Part shown: one piece after another, positions 24,889 through 34,703 of the stretch | Layout of the letters: each line of letters starts with the position of its first letter | How positions within the stretch are numbered: position 1 is the first letter of the stretch | Source: an uncultured Thiohalocapsa sp. | Lineage (GTDB): Bacteria > Pseudomonadota > Gammaproteobacteria > Chromatiales > Chromatiaceae | Length of the DNA: 49,602 nt | Direction: 5' to 3' | Assembly: GCF_913062725.1 (NCBI RefSeq) | Contig: NZ_CAJXWY010000028.1 | Coordinates: 1-49,602, forward strand | Translations under genes and position numbers: made by a program | Notes under the pieces: generated by a model | The model's database searches: none | What the model was told of the DNA's origin: nothing | Seen by the model: only the letters and a program-made list of their open reading frames with translations

Positions 24889-27882
24889 TCACTGCCGGGC
24901 CACGGGTGTGACGGTGAGCGCCGCCGCCTGCCCCTCGCGGCTGACTTCCACCAAAACCGGCTCACCCACCTTGAGTGCGTTCAGGGCGTAGGTGAAATCA
25001 TAGATGTTCTCGATGCTGCGCCCGGCGACGGCGGTGATCACGTCGCCGGCGCGCAGGCCGGCGGCTGCCGCCGGTCCGCCCTTGGCGACGCCGTCCAACA
25101 TCACGCCGGCCACACTGGCGTCGGCGTACGCCGGAATGGTGCCGAAATAGGCCCTGAGATTGGCCCGGCTGGCGCCGGTGCCCGGCTTCTCCTGGGCGAC
25201 GTAGGTGGGTGCCTCGGCCGTCTTGGCGAGGGCGGTGGACATGAGCCCCGCCAGCCGGGCGACGCGCGTCAGCCCCTCGTAGTTGAGCTTCTCCGCGGTG
25301 TCATCCGGCGTGTTGTAATCCGCATGGGCGCCGGTGAAGAAGCTCAGCACCGGCACCCCGGCGAGGTAGAACGAAGTGGTGTCCGTGGGCAGATAGGCGT
25401 CGGCTTGCAGGCGCAGCGGCAGGCCGACGGGTATGTTCCGCCGCTCCAACTCGCCGCGCCAGCCATCGCCCGAGCCCACGCCCTGCACATAGAGGTGCTC
25501 GCCCAGGCGGCCCACCATGTCCAGGTTCAAATAGGCGCTTACCGTCGCGTCCACCTTGCCGTTGTCTTCGCCCGAGGCCGCCGCCAGGGCCTCGACGAAG
25601 GCAGCCGAGCCCAGGCGGCCCAGCTCTTCGCCGGTCCAGGCCGCGAACACGATGTCTTGGGCCAGCGCCAGCTCGCCGGCACGCCGACGCTCGGCCAGGT
25701 CTTCGGCGATCTCCAGGAGCGCGGCGACACCAGAGGCGTTGTCGTCGGCGCCCGGGTGGATGCGCCCCTCGAGCTCGTCCCGAGATGACAGCCCTTGGCC
25801 GTCGCCGATGTGATCCACGTGGGCGCCGACGATGAGCACCTGCTCGCTCGGCGTGTCGCCGGCTTGCAGGCGGCCCAGGACGTTGCGGTCCTGGCCGCTC
25901 GTCGCGCGCAGCCTGATGTCGGCCGCCAACCGCACGCCGTCCAGCGCGACGGCGGTCTGGGCGCCGGCGTCCGCCTCGCGTTGCAGCGCCTGCAAGTCGA
26001 CGCCGGCCGCCGCCGCGAGTCGCGCCGCAGCGGCTGCCGACAATGAGATCACCGGCAGACTGCCGCCGCCGGCGCCTGCCTCCTGCGCCAGCGAGAGCAG
26101 CTGATCTTTCACCGGAGTATCCGGGCCGGGCGCCAGCAGCAGCCCGCGCGCACCCTGCTCGCGGGCCATGAGGGCCTTGTAGCGCGGGGCGGCATAGTCC
26201 ACCAGCGCCTGTCTGCGGGCGGCGTCGAGATCGGCGGGCAGGTCGCGCAGGGCCAAGACCCATTGGCCGGCGACATCGAGATCGCCATAGCTGTTGAAGT
26301 CCTGGCTGCCGTCGTCCCCCGGCGCGATGAGGCCGTAGCCGGCGAACACCACGGCCGACGGCTCGACGACGCCGGTGCCGGAGAAGGACAGGGGCCGCCA
26401 GTCTTGATCGAGCGCCAGGGTTTCCTCGGTGCCGTCGGCGGCGCGCAGCGTCAGCCGGGTCCCGTCCTCCAGGGTGACGCCCGCCGTGAAGTCGTAGGGC
26501 TGAAACCAGCTGCCGCCGGGTGCTCCGGCGATGGCGGCGGCGGGCGCGAGCCCGCTGGCGGCCATGGCGCGGGCGACATAGTCGGTGGCCAGCCGGCTGC
26601 CCGGGGTGCCCGTGCGGCGGCCGGCCATGGCCGTGTCGGTGAGCGCATGCACATGGGCGCGCAGATCGGCGGCGCTGATGGCGGCGCTGGTCTGGGGCAC
26701 GGCCGGTGCATCGTCGGGGGTGGTGGTGGCCGCCCCCGGGTCGGTGGCGGCGCCGGCGGGGGGGAGTCCCAGCAGCTCGCGGGCGGCGGCGTCATCCCAG
26801 TCGGCGATATGGATCTGGGCCTGCTTGGTGGCGGTGCGGCTGCTGGCCCAGGCGAGCTGCTCGCCGTCCGGCGTGAACACCGGCAGGCCGTCGAAGCCGG
26901 GCGTATTGGTGACCCGCACGGGGTCGTGCTCGCCCTCGGCGTCGACGATGAAGAGCTCGAAATTGGCGTAGCCGTGGGCGTTGTTGGTGAAGACGATGTA
27001 ATCGCCGCTGGGGTGGAAGTAGGGTGCCCAGGACATGACCCCGAGGTCCGTGACGGCGCGCTGATCGCTGCCGTCGGCGTTCATGGTCCAGATCTCGGCG
27101 GTCTTGCCGTCCGGCTCGAAGCGGCGCCAGACGATGCGGCTGCCATCGGCGCTGTAGAAGGGGCCGCCGTCATAACCCTCCTTGGTCGTGAGCCGGCGCA
27201 CATTGCCGCCGTCGGCGTCCATGACGTAGAGCTCCATGAAGCGCGACGGGTCCTCTTCCACCGCGGCGCGGGTGGCGGCGTCGGCATCGTCGGCGTAGGC
27301 ATGCCGGTTGGATGCGAACAGGATGTGCTCGCCGTCCGGGGACCAGGAGCCCTCGGCGTCGTAGCCCATCGCCTGCGTCAGTCGCCGCGGCGTGCCGCCG
27401 TCGAGGCCGGTTTCGTAGATCTCGTAGGTGGGATCGTAGCTCCAGCTGTAGCGGCTGCCCTGGCCGGCGGCGCGCTTGTCCAGCTCTTCCTGCTGCTTGG
27501 CCTCGGCCGCGGGGTCCTGATGCGTCGAGGAGAACAGCACCCGCTGGCCGTCCGGATGGATCCAGGCACAGGTGGTGCGGCCGGTGCCCGTGGAGATGCG
27601 TGTGGTGTCGCCGGTGGTCAGGTCCAGCAAGTAGATCTGATAGAAGGGGTTGCCGGGCTCGCGCTCGCTCTGGAAGACCATGTAGCGCCCGTCGGCGCTG
27701 AAATAGCCTTCGCCGGAGCGGCGGCCCTCGAAGATGAGCTGCCGCGTGTTGCTGAGCAGCCGCGCCTCGTCGCCGTCGTCGGCACCAGCGGCAACGGCGT
27801 TGCGCTGGAGTGCGGTGTCGGCTGCGGCCATGGTGGTGAGCGCCGCCAGCAATGTGGCTGCGCCGGTATGGGATCTCGGCAT
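24889..27882 (-). CDS. Exported PD40 - M28 aminopeptidase - PDZ protein
   Basis: A 997-residue protein with a signal peptide (GAATLLAALTTMAAADTA). TolB-type PD40 propeller repeats follow at about residues 45-360 (WSPDGEHILFASNR, YSADGSRIVWRR, FHPSGDYIVFTNN). After an Ala/Pro-rich linker comes an M28 zinc peptidase, then a PDZ domain from about residue 895. The M28 metal and catalytic residues are visible: His688 in GAHVDHIG, Asp713 in PGADDNASG, Glu752/753 in WTGEELG, Asp788 in NLDMVG and His853 in GAHADYN. It is likely a periplasmic or secreted aminopeptidase whose propeller gates or binds substrate. PDZ could bind C-termini. It is complete, and the ATG at 27882 is supported by the signal peptide. 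Confidence 0.9.
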   Translation of the reverse strand: MPRSHTGAATLLAALTTMAAADTALQRNAVAAGADDGDEARLLSNTRQLIFEGRRSGEGYFSADGRYMVFQSEREPGNPFYQIYLLDLTTGDTTRISTGTGRTTCAWIHPDGQRVLFSSTHQDPAAEAKQQEELDKRAAGQGSRYSWSYDPTYEIYETGLDGGTPRRLTQAMGYDAEGSWSPDGEHILFASNRHAYADDADAATRAAVEEDPSRFMELYVMDADGGNVRRLTTKEGYDGGPFYSADGSRIVWRRFEPDGKTAEIWTMNADGSDQRAVTDLGVMSWAPYFHPSGDYIVFTNNAHGYANFELFIVDAEGEHDPVRVTNTPGFDGLPVFTPDGEQLAWASSRTATKQAQIHIADWDDAAARELLGLPPAGAATDPGAATTTPDDAPAVPQTSAAISAADLRAHVHALTDTAMAGRRTGTPGSRLATDYVARAMAASGLAPAAAIAGAPGGSWFQPYDFTAGVTLEDGTRLTLRAADGTEETLALDQDWRPLSFSGTGVVEPSAVVFAGYGLIAPGDDGSQDFNSYGDLDVAGQWVLALRDLPADLDAARRQALVDYAAPRYKALMAREQGARGLLLAPGPDTPVKDQLLSLAQEAGAGGGSLPVISLSAAAAARLAAAAGVDLQALQREADAGAQTAVALDGVRLAADIRLRATSGQDRNVLGRLQAGDTPSEQVLIVGAHVDHIGDGQGLSSRDELEGRIHPGADDNASGVAALLEIAEDLAERRRAGELALAQDIVFAAWTGEELGRLGSAAFVEALAAASGEDNGKVDATVSAYLNLDMVGRLGEHLYVQGVGSGDGWRGELERRNIPVGLPLRLQADAYLPTDTTSFYLAGVPVLSFFTGAHADYNTPDDTAEKLNYEGLTRVARLAGLMSTALAKTAEAPTYVAQEKPGTGASRANLRAYFGTIPAYADASVAGVMLDGVAKGGPAAAAGLRAGDVITAVAGRSIENIYDFTYALNALKVGEPVLVEVSREGQAAALTVTPVARQ

Positions 27883-28135
27883 CTGTCTGGATTCCTACGC
27901 TTGGTGGTGCTCGACTGATCGTGCTCAAGCGGTCTTTCGGGCCGCTGATGCAACCTTCCGAGGTCAGTCCAGCCCGACGGCGCGCTTGGGCGCCATTCGG
28001 GCTCATGCCTCCAGGCATGACTCCAAGTGTGGTCGCGCTGCGGTGTCGACAAATGCCATTGCGCCCGGACGCCATTGGCCCGGCGCCTACGGCGTCGACG
28101 GAGGCTCAGCTGCTCAGCACGGGCCGGCGCCCAGC

Positions 28136-28789
28136 TCAGGCCTGCTCGATATGCCACTGCACGGCATGGCGCACCAGCTCGCCGCCGGTGGCGAGCTGCA
28201 GCTTACGCTTGATCTTCTCGCGGTGGGTTTCGATGGTCTTGACGCTGAGGTGCAGTCGCTCGGCGATCTTGGAGGTGGAGAGCCCTTGTCCAATGAGGCC
28301 GAAGACCTCAAGCTCGCGGTCGCTCAGGTCTTCGATGCTGGAGCCACCGGTGTCTTTGCGCTTGGCGAAACCGTCGATCACCCGCTCCACCATTTTGTCA
28401 CTCAGGTAGATACGCCCGGCGAGCACCTGCCGCGCAGCCTCCAGGATCTGCTCGGTGATCTGATGCTTGTTCACATAACCGCGGGCGCCGGCGTTGATGG
28501 CGCGCTCGGCGAACAGGGATTCGTCGTGCATGGAGCAGACCAGCATCTTGAGCTCTGGTATGTGTACCTTGAGGCGTTTGATGAGCTCGATACCATTGCC
28601 GTCTTCGAGCGAAATATCGATGAGCGCCAGGTCTGGGCTTTCGGTCCGCGCCACTGCGATGGCGTCGCGTACATTGCCCACCTCGGCGCAGACGGACAGA
28701 TCCGGCTCGTCATCGAAGAGGCTGCACAGCCCGGCACGGACTAGTGGATGATCGTCTACAATAAGAATACGACTCGGTTGGATGGCCAT
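28136..28789 (-). CDS. NarL/FixJ-type response regulator
   Basis: A 217-residue two-domain regulator. The receiver has acidic residues Asp12/13 and phospho-acceptor Asp58 (ALIDISLEDGNG). The C-terminal LuxR helix-turn-helix reads LSDRELEVFGLIGQGLSTSKIAERLHLS in overlapping pieces, with the closing KTIETHREKIKRKL. It is the UvrY/NarL class. The ATG at 28789 has GGGAG ahead; a TTG six codons upstream is less likely. No sensor kinase gene is adjacent, so it is an orphan regulator in this window. Confidence 0.93.
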   Translation of the reverse strand: MAIQPSRILIVDDHPLVRAGLCSLFDDEPDLSVCAEVGNVRDAIAVARTESPDLALIDISLEDGNGIELIKRLKVHIPELKMLVCSMHDESLFAERAINAGARGYVNKHQITEQILEAARQVLAGRIYLSDKMVERVIDGFAKRKDTGGSSIEDLSDRELEVFGLIGQGLSTSKIAERLHLSVKTIETHREKIKRKLQLATGGELVRHAVQWHIEQA

Positions 28790-29836
28790 GGCTAACGCTG
28801 CTCCCAAGTGTTTTTTACGTTCAAGTTATTGACGCGCGGCACCGCCGTGCGGATGACAGTGTGTGCGATGCGCAATCTTCTGTGCAAGGATGAAGCCGGG
28901 TCATCGCCGTGCGCCCTGTGGTACGCGTGGTGTTCGTCTGACTCGATACCCTGGCTTACACCATATGGATACGGTGTCTGCCAAGGCTGCGCGTGTCGTG
29001 CTGTCAGCGCTCGACCATCGCCGCTGCGAGTCTCGTCTCGGCATGTGTCACCGCAGGTCGAGGCGGATCATTCTGCCGATGGCCGAGAGGCTGAATGCCG
29101 AGACGAAGCTCAGGCGTCGTCTCGAGCGTCGAGCGTGAGGTTACATAGCCCTAACGTGCACCGGGTGACAAGACGAAGGGTGGCCTGTCAGTGCGATTGG
29201 CTGACGAGCGGCGCTCTGGCGGACGTAAACGGTAGATAAACGAAAGTCCCTTAATTGACACCTGAAGTAACCCCTGAGGCCTCGTCTAGTGGTGTGCCTG
29301 ATCTTTGCGCAATCGTCCAAGTGTCATGCTTGGCAAAACTCCCTGCCGGTGCCGGCGTCAGCCCGAGCGGGCGGCGCGCGAGATGGGTTGATGCGGATAC
29401 CCGCGTTGCGCTCGGGGCGGTCGAGGATTCCGACCTGGGCGTCTTTTGGCGGAACGCACAGGAAGACGACGCCGAGCGTCCGCTGCAGGGCAGGGCCACG
29501 GCATCTGACGCTTCGGATCGAGGCGTCTCCGCTCAGCGGGCGCCGCGTGGGATGTGGGCGAGCCGCCTGATGCCGTCGATTATACCCGGCGGATGTCAAT
29601 GTCCGGCGCAGGCGTCTGCGGGCTGGATTGCGGCTGGCGGGGGTCTCGACAGCAGGGATGCTGTCGTGAAGCCTACAGGGACGTATTCACGGCGTCCCCC
29701 GCCAGCCGCAACCCAGCCCGCAGAAAGCGAAAACCGAGATGCGATGGGTATACAGCCACATCGGTGGACGGTGGCGCCGGGCTCAGCTAGCCGGATGACT
29801 GGTGTGCCACGCGGGCGCAGCCTACCCATGCGCCTG
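28790..29836. other. Long intergenic region holding repeat copy C
   Basis: About 1,050 bases without a gene I can support. The left part has AT-richer patches (around 29150-29270, CGGTAGATAAACGAAAG) that may be a promoter zone of unknown direction. Repeat copy C occupies 29615-29724. Short frames on both strands have no ribosome-binding site or family likeness. The region may be decayed accessory DNA. Confidence 0.5.
29615..29724 (+). repeat. Structured interspersed repeat, copy C (best preserved)
   Basis: A 110-bp element with 29-base outer arms (29615-29643 and 29696-29724) that pair with one mismatch. Inside are a CGACAGC/GCTGTCG hairpin with a six-base loop (29647-29666) and a GTGAA/TTCAC pair. 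The whole could fold as a branched structure in RNA or as a cruciform. Copies A and B share the GGGTCTCGAC block and the closing CCGCCAGCC arm. Confidence 0.85.
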
Positions 29837-30283
29837 TCAGCCACCCGCCAACCCCAGCCGTAGCCGCATCCGCAGCCGCCGCAACTGATCGGCGGGCACC
29901 ACATCGGCGCCGAGCAGGAGGGTGGGCCGCCGGAAACGCCCGATCCGCAGGTGCAGGATGACGAGGTCGACGCCGACGAAGGTGGAGGGCGCCAGCCTTG
30001 CATCGCGGGTGCGCCCGTCGGCAAAGGTCGCCCGCCAGCCGTGCTCGCTCCACTCCACGGCGACGACGGACCAGGGCGCCCGGCGCAGGACCTGCGCCCA
30101 GGTGACGTAAGCGAGGCTCAGTATCATCAGCAGGCCCAGCAGCAGGCGCAGCCAAGGCGACGGCGCCGGCAGCGGCACCAGCACCGCGAGCGCCGCGGCG
30201 TGGCTCAGTACGACGAAGCCGAGCAGTCGCCAGGATGTTCGCGGCGCAATGCGAAGCGGTGGCAGGTGCTGTTGACGAGGCAT
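29837..30283 (-). CDS. YgfX-like membrane protein
   Basis: A 148-residue protein with two close membrane helices (LLGFVVLSHAAALAVLVPL and LRLLLGLLMILSLAYVTWA). A beta-rich cytoplasmic tail follows (WSVVAVEWSEHGWRATFADG, PTLLLGADVVPADQLRRL). This matches the YgfX/CptA family, which E. coli encodes next to sdhE and which has been described as affecting cell-division proteins. No sdhE is seen here. The start is placed at the ATG at 30283 (MPRQQHLPPL). A TTG eight codons upstream is possible. Confidence 0.7.
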   Translation of the reverse strand: MPRQQHLPPLRIAPRTSWRLLGFVVLSHAAALAVLVPLPAPSPWLRLLLGLLMILSLAYVTWAQVLRRAPWSVVAVEWSEHGWRATFADGRTRDARLAPSTFVGVDLVILHLRIGRFRRPTLLLGADVVPADQLRRLRMRLRLGLAGG

Positions 30284-30443
30284 GGGCTTGGGACGCCGTG
30301 CGAACAAAGGCGCGGCGCTTGACGCCGAAGCGCTGTGTCTACCCGCGAATCGGGGCGCGAATCGGGGCTCGGCTCGACCTGGACATGGGCCCGAAGACCC
30401 GGCCGCGCGCGGCGCGCACTGCGCCCCGGCGGCCGCTCTGGGG

Positions 30444-32231
30444 TCAGCTCAGGATCTCGCCGGCATAGTCGGCGATGCCGGGATTGCCCTTCACGTTCTT
30501 GAGCTTGGGCGTGTTGAGCTTGTCGAGCTTGACGGTCTTCACATCCCGCAGGTAGGTGGCGACGGTCTCCCAGATGGGCTCGCCCGGGGCCTGGCTGCCG
30601 ACGGTGGCCCAGCCCGAGACGATGTAAGTCTTGTCCGCTTCGATCTTGGTGCCGTCATCCAGCTGCATCTCGGTGATGCGCCCGCCCATGCCGCCGGCGG
30701 GGTCGCAGACGTAGTCGAGCCCGCCGACGCGCACCATGTCGCCGCCCTGCTGGATGTAGGGGTCGGGGTTGAACAGGTTGTCGCAGACATCCTCCAGGAT
30801 GGCCTTGATCTCGCTGCCCTTCATCTCCCGCCGGTAGGTCTCCGGATAGGTGATGCAGGTCTGGTCCATGACGTTGTCCATGGTGATGGGCTGCCCCGGC
30901 AGCACCGAGGTACCCCAGCGGAAGCCCGGCGAGAGGCTGATCTGGGCATCGTTGACCTTGCGCAGGGCATCGCAGATGACTTGGTCGAAGGTGCCGTTGA
31001 AGTTGCCGCGGCGGTAGAGGACCTCTTCGGCGGTGGCCAGCTCCTCGGTGAGCTTGTCGAGATAGGGCGCGCGGGTCTCCTCGATATACTTGGCCATGTC
31101 GGCGTCCGCCGGCAACAGGTTGGAGAACACGGGCAGCAGCCGATAGCGATAGTCGCGGAGCTTGCCGTCCTTCACATCCAGATCCATCACACCGAGGAAC
31201 TTGCCGTTGGAGCCGGCGTTGGTCACCAGCGTCTTGCCGCTGGCGTTCTCGACGATGGTGGGCGCCGGCATGCCGTCGTGGGTATGGCCGCCGAAGATGA
31301 CGTCGATGCCGGTGACCTGCCCCGCCATCTTCAGATCCACGTCCATGCCATTGTGGGACAGCACCACCACCAGATCCGGCTCCTCCTCGGCCCGCACCTT
31401 GTCGACGAACTCCTGCATGCGCGCATCCTGGATGCCGAAGGTCCAGTCCGGGATGAAGCGCTGCGGGTTGGCGATGGGGGTATAGGGGAAGGCCTGGCCG
31501 ATGACCGCGACGCGGGCGCCGCCCACCTCCTTGATGGTGTAGGGATTGAAGGCCAGGCCGGCGTCTTCCTGGAAGCCGCCGAAGTCGGCGAACTTGTAGT
31601 CGAACAGCGCCTCCTCGCGTACCTTGACGTTCTGCGCCACGAAATCGCCGTTGAAGGCGCCGATGTTCTTGATGACCTCCTCGTCCAGGTAGGTGAACTC
31701 CCAGTGGCCGGTCATCACGTCCACACCCAGGCGGTTGCAGGCGCCCACCATGTCCATGCCGCGGGTCCAGTAGGCGGTGCCGGAGCCCTGCCAGGTGTCG
31801 CCGCCGTCCAGCAGCAGGCTGTTGCCGTCACCGCGATCGGCGCGGATACGCTCCACCAGCGTCTTCAGATGCGCGAAGCCGCCAACGGCACCATACCGCT
31901 CTGCGGCCTCCGGGAAGCGCAGGTACGAGAATGCGTGTGCCTCGATGCCGCCCGGCGCGATGCCGAAGTGCTCGAGCAGCGTCTTGCCCACCAGGTGCGG
32001 CGCCTTTCCAAAGGCGGGCCCGACGCCGATGTTGACATTCGGCTCGCGAAAGTAGATGGGATTCAGCTGTGCATGACAGTCCGTCATGTGCAGCAGCGTG
32101 ACATTGCCGAACTTGGGCACTTCATAGAGGTCGCTCGGCTGTTTGGCCTGGGCGAGCACGGAACGGGGCAGCATGCCGGCGGCGCCGGCGAGCCCCATCA
32201 GGCGCACGAATTCGCGTCGGGAAATGGACAT
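30444..32231 (-). CDS. soxB: Thiosulfohydrolase SoxB
   Basis: SoxB is the periplasmic dimanganese enzyme of the Sox pathway that releases sulfate from the sulfonate bound to SoxYZ. The 595-residue protein has a twin-arginine signal (SRREFVRLMG, then GAAGMLPRSVLA). The metallophosphoesterase motifs HMTDCHAQLNP, LLDGGDTWQGSG, TGHWEFTY, SHNGMD and GGHTHDG supply the metal ligands. The 5'-nucleotidase-like C-terminal domain follows. The ATG at 32231 follows AGAGGAG at 11-12 bases. Other sox genes are not in this window, so soxB is isolated, as in many sulfur-oxidising gammaproteobacteria. The divergent neighbour is a two-component sensor pair. Confidence 0.97.
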   Translation of the reverse strand: MSISRREFVRLMGLAGAAGMLPRSVLAQAKQPSDLYEVPKFGNVTLLHMTDCHAQLNPIYFREPNVNIGVGPAFGKAPHLVGKTLLEHFGIAPGGIEAHAFSYLRFPEAAERYGAVGGFAHLKTLVERIRADRGDGNSLLLDGGDTWQGSGTAYWTRGMDMVGACNRLGVDVMTGHWEFTYLDEEVIKNIGAFNGDFVAQNVKVREEALFDYKFADFGGFQEDAGLAFNPYTIKEVGGARVAVIGQAFPYTPIANPQRFIPDWTFGIQDARMQEFVDKVRAEEEPDLVVVLSHNGMDVDLKMAGQVTGIDVIFGGHTHDGMPAPTIVENASGKTLVTNAGSNGKFLGVMDLDVKDGKLRDYRYRLLPVFSNLLPADADMAKYIEETRAPYLDKLTEELATAEEVLYRRGNFNGTFDQVICDALRKVNDAQISLSPGFRWGTSVLPGQPITMDNVMDQTCITYPETYRREMKGSEIKAILEDVCDNLFNPDPYIQQGGDMVRVGGLDYVCDPAGGMGGRITEMQLDDGTKIEADKTYIVSGWATVGSQAPGEPIWETVATYLRDVKTVKLDKLNTPKLKNVKGNPGIADYAGEILS

Positions 32232-32381
32232 TCGGTTATGATCTCCTCTGGTTTTTACTGAGGGCGGCTGGGGCATCCCCTGAGGGCGTCAACCCGCACA
32301 GCGTTCGGCGCGCGACACGCGCGCAGTCGCCGACACACCCGCCGTCGCATAGGTCTGGCTGGAATCGAAAGCCGCAATAGT

Positions 32382-34703
32382 ATGCATGGGCAGGTGTCGG
32401 CATTGCCAACAACGGGCTTTCGATGCAGCGTTGCCACCGCCAGAACCGCCGACAAACCCTTGACTGCCCGCCAGATGCCGGCTCCGATCCTGCTTGTCAT
32501 TCTGCTGCTCGCCGCCGCGCCGCCGGACCTTGCGGCCGCCGAGACACCGGCGGCGACCAACGGGCGTGTGCTGATCGGTGTGCTGAGCCACCGTGGTGAT
32601 GCCCACTCCGGCAGCACCTGGCAGCCGACAGCCGACTATCTGACGGCACAGGTGCCGGGCTTTCGCTTCGACGTCGTCCCGCTCGACTTCGCCGCCGTCG
32701 GGTCGGCGGTCGCCACGGGCAGCGTAGACTTCGTCCTGGTCAATCCCGCCATCTATGTGGCCTTGGAGCAGGACCAGGGCATCTCGCGCATCGCCACCCT
32801 GCGCACGGGCTCCGGCGAGCATGCCCGCAATCTGTTTGGCGGTGTCATCTTCACCCGCGCCGACCGAGACGACCTCGAGCGTCTCGCGGATCTGGCCGGC
32901 ACGCACTTCATGGCCGTCGATCCAACCTCTCTGGGGGGGTTCGAAATGGCACAGGCGGAACTGCTGCGCCACGGCATCGACCTAACCGAAGACCTGCGGT
33001 CTCTGGTCTTCGGCGGCATCCACGACGCCGTGGTGCTGGCGGTGCGCGACGGCACGGTGGACGCCGGCACCGTGCGCACCGAGGTGCTGGAGCAGATGGC
33101 CGCGGCCGGCGTCGTCGCGCTGGACGAGCTGAAGGTGCTCGGCGCCCGCGACACCCCGGGCTTCACGCCATTGCACAGTACCCCGCTCTACCCGGAATGG
33201 CCCTTCAGCAAGCTCGCTGACACACCCATGGACCTGGCGCAGGCGGTGGCCATCGCCCTGCTGCGGATGCCGGCGGACGACGCCGCAGCGCGCGCCGGGG
33301 GCTACGCGGGCTGGACGGTACCCCTGGACTACCAGCCGGTGCACGAGATGCTGCGCGAGCTCAAGCGCGCCCCCTACGACGAAGAGGCGCCTTTCACCCT
33401 CGCCGATGCGGTGGCCAGGTACTGGCTCGCCGTGGTCATCGGCACCCTGGCACTGGTGACCATGGCCTTGCTCACCAGCCGGGTGCTGCGGCTCAACCAG
33501 CGCCTGAGCCGCGCCAATACGCGCCTCGAGCGACGCCACCAGCTGATTCTCGACTCCGTCGCCGAGGGCATCTACGGCGTCGATCTCAACGCCCGCACCA
33601 CCTTCGTCAACAAGGCCATGGAGCGTATGACGGGCTGGCGCGCCGACGAGCTCATCGGCAACGAGACCCATGAGATCCTGCACCACACCCGTGCCGACGG
33701 CGAGCCGCACCCGCGAGAGGAATGCCCCGTTTGTGCCACCTTCGGCGACGATGAGTTTCGATTCGTAGACGACGATATCGTCTGGCGTCGCGACGGCGGC
33801 AGCTTCCCGGTGGAGTACAGTGCCACCCCCATCCGTGACGAGCAGGGCCAGACCCTGGGCACCGTGGTCGTCTGCCGCGACATCACCGAGCGTCGCGAGG
33901 CCGCCGAGCGCTTTCGGCGCCAGGAGGCCGAGCAGGCGCACGTGACGCGGCTGTCGACCCTCGGCGAGATGGCGTCGGGCATCGCCCACGAGCTGAACCA
34001 GCCACTGACCGCCATCACCACCAATGCCCGGGCCTGTGTGCGCATGATCGGCGCCGGGCGCGCCGACACCGAGACCTGCAAAGAGGTCATGAACAAGATC
34101 GCCGAACAGGCGGAGCGCGCCGGCGAGGTGATCCGTCACATCCGTCGCTTCGTGCGCAAAGAGGCGCCGGAAATGGCACCCGTCGCCGTGGCAGACATGT
34201 TCGAGACCGTGCTGGTGCTGATGCGCCAGGATGCCCGTCGCGCCGGCGTGGCGCTGCATCGCCAGATCGGCTTCGGCGCCGATACCGTCATGGCACAGCG
34301 CACGCAGATCGAGCAGGTGCTGCTGAACCTGGTGCGCAATGCCGTCGAGGCCATGGTCGATCAGCCCCGGGAGCGGCGTGTGCTGCTACTCGCCCGCCGC
34401 AACGGCGAAGCCGTGGAGATCCGGGTGGTGGACACGGGTCCAGGGCTGGGCAAAGGCTCGCCGGAGCATCTGTTCGAGCCCTTCGTCACCACCAAGCCGC
34501 AGGGACTCGGCGTTGGCCTCTCCATCAGCCACGGCATCATCGAGGCCCACGGCGGGCGCCTGCGGGTAGACTCGACGCCGGGCATCGGTGCGACGTTCTT
34601 TTTCAGTCTGCTGTATGTCGACAAGCACCGAGGGGTGACTCCCAGCACCGTGTCATTACAATCCGACGGTCACGAGACCGACCATGCCGGAGAGCACGCA
34701 TGA
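32382..34703 (+). CDS. PhnD-type periplasmic sensor histidine kinase (TtrS-like)
   Basis: A sensor kinase of up to 773 residues. After a signal-like helix (LLVILLLAAAPPDLAAAE) comes a PhnD/SsuA-type binding domain (VLIGVLSHRGDAHSG to about residue 330). A membrane helix follows (LAVVIGTLALVTMALL), then a PAS domain (about 390-510), a His-containing phospho-acceptor helix with His536 in GIAHELNQPLTAI, and an HATPase (NLVRNAVEAM, DTGPGLG, GLGVGLSISHGI). This order is that of TtrS, the tetrathionate sensor. It overlaps the regulator gene by four bases (ATGA) and is divergent from soxB. This suggests, but does not prove, sensing of a sulfur anion. The start is unclear: ATG 32382, or ATG 32475 just before the signal helix. 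Confidence 0.9.
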   Translation: MHGQVSALPTTGFRCSVATARTADKPLTARQMPAPILLVILLLAAAPPDLAAAETPAATNGRVLIGVLSHRGDAHSGSTWQPTADYLTAQVPGFRFDVVPLDFAAVGSAVATGSVDFVLVNPAIYVALEQDQGISRIATLRTGSGEHARNLFGGVIFTRADRDDLERLADLAGTHFMAVDPTSLGGFEMAQAELLRHGIDLTEDLRSLVFGGIHDAVVLAVRDGTVDAGTVRTEVLEQMAAAGVVALDELKVLGARDTPGFTPLHSTPLYPEWPFSKLADTPMDLAQAVAIALLRMPADDAAARAGGYAGWTVPLDYQPVHEMLRELKRAPYDEEAPFTLADAVARYWLAVVIGTLALVTMALLTSRVLRLNQRLSRANTRLERRHQLILDSVAEGIYGVDLNARTTFVNKAMERMTGWRADELIGNETHEILHHTRADGEPHPREECPVCATFGDDEFRFVDDDIVWRRDGGSFPVEYSATPIRDEQGQTLGTVVVCRDITERREAAERFRRQEAEQAHVTRLSTLGEMASGIAHELNQPLTAITTNARACVRMIGAGRADTETCKEVMNKIAEQAERAGEVIRHIRRFVRKEAPEMAPVAVADMFETVLVLMRQDARRAGVALHRQIGFGADTVMAQRTQIEQVLLNLVRNAVEAMVDQPRERRVLLLARRNGEAVEIRVVDTGPGLGKGSPEHLFEPFVTTKPQGLGVGLSISHGIIEAHGGRLRVDSTPGIGATFFFSLLYVDKHRGVTPSTVSLQSDGHETDHAGEHA

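Noticed and set aside
26263..27918. Long plus-strand open frame opposite the M28 peptidase gene
   Set aside because: Gly/Val/Ala/His-rich mirror of a clear gene, with no motif or ribosome-binding site.
29324..29599. Minus-strand frame with VVFLCVPPKDAQVGILD
   Set aside because: Faintly transposase-like by eye, but no recognisable motif or start site.
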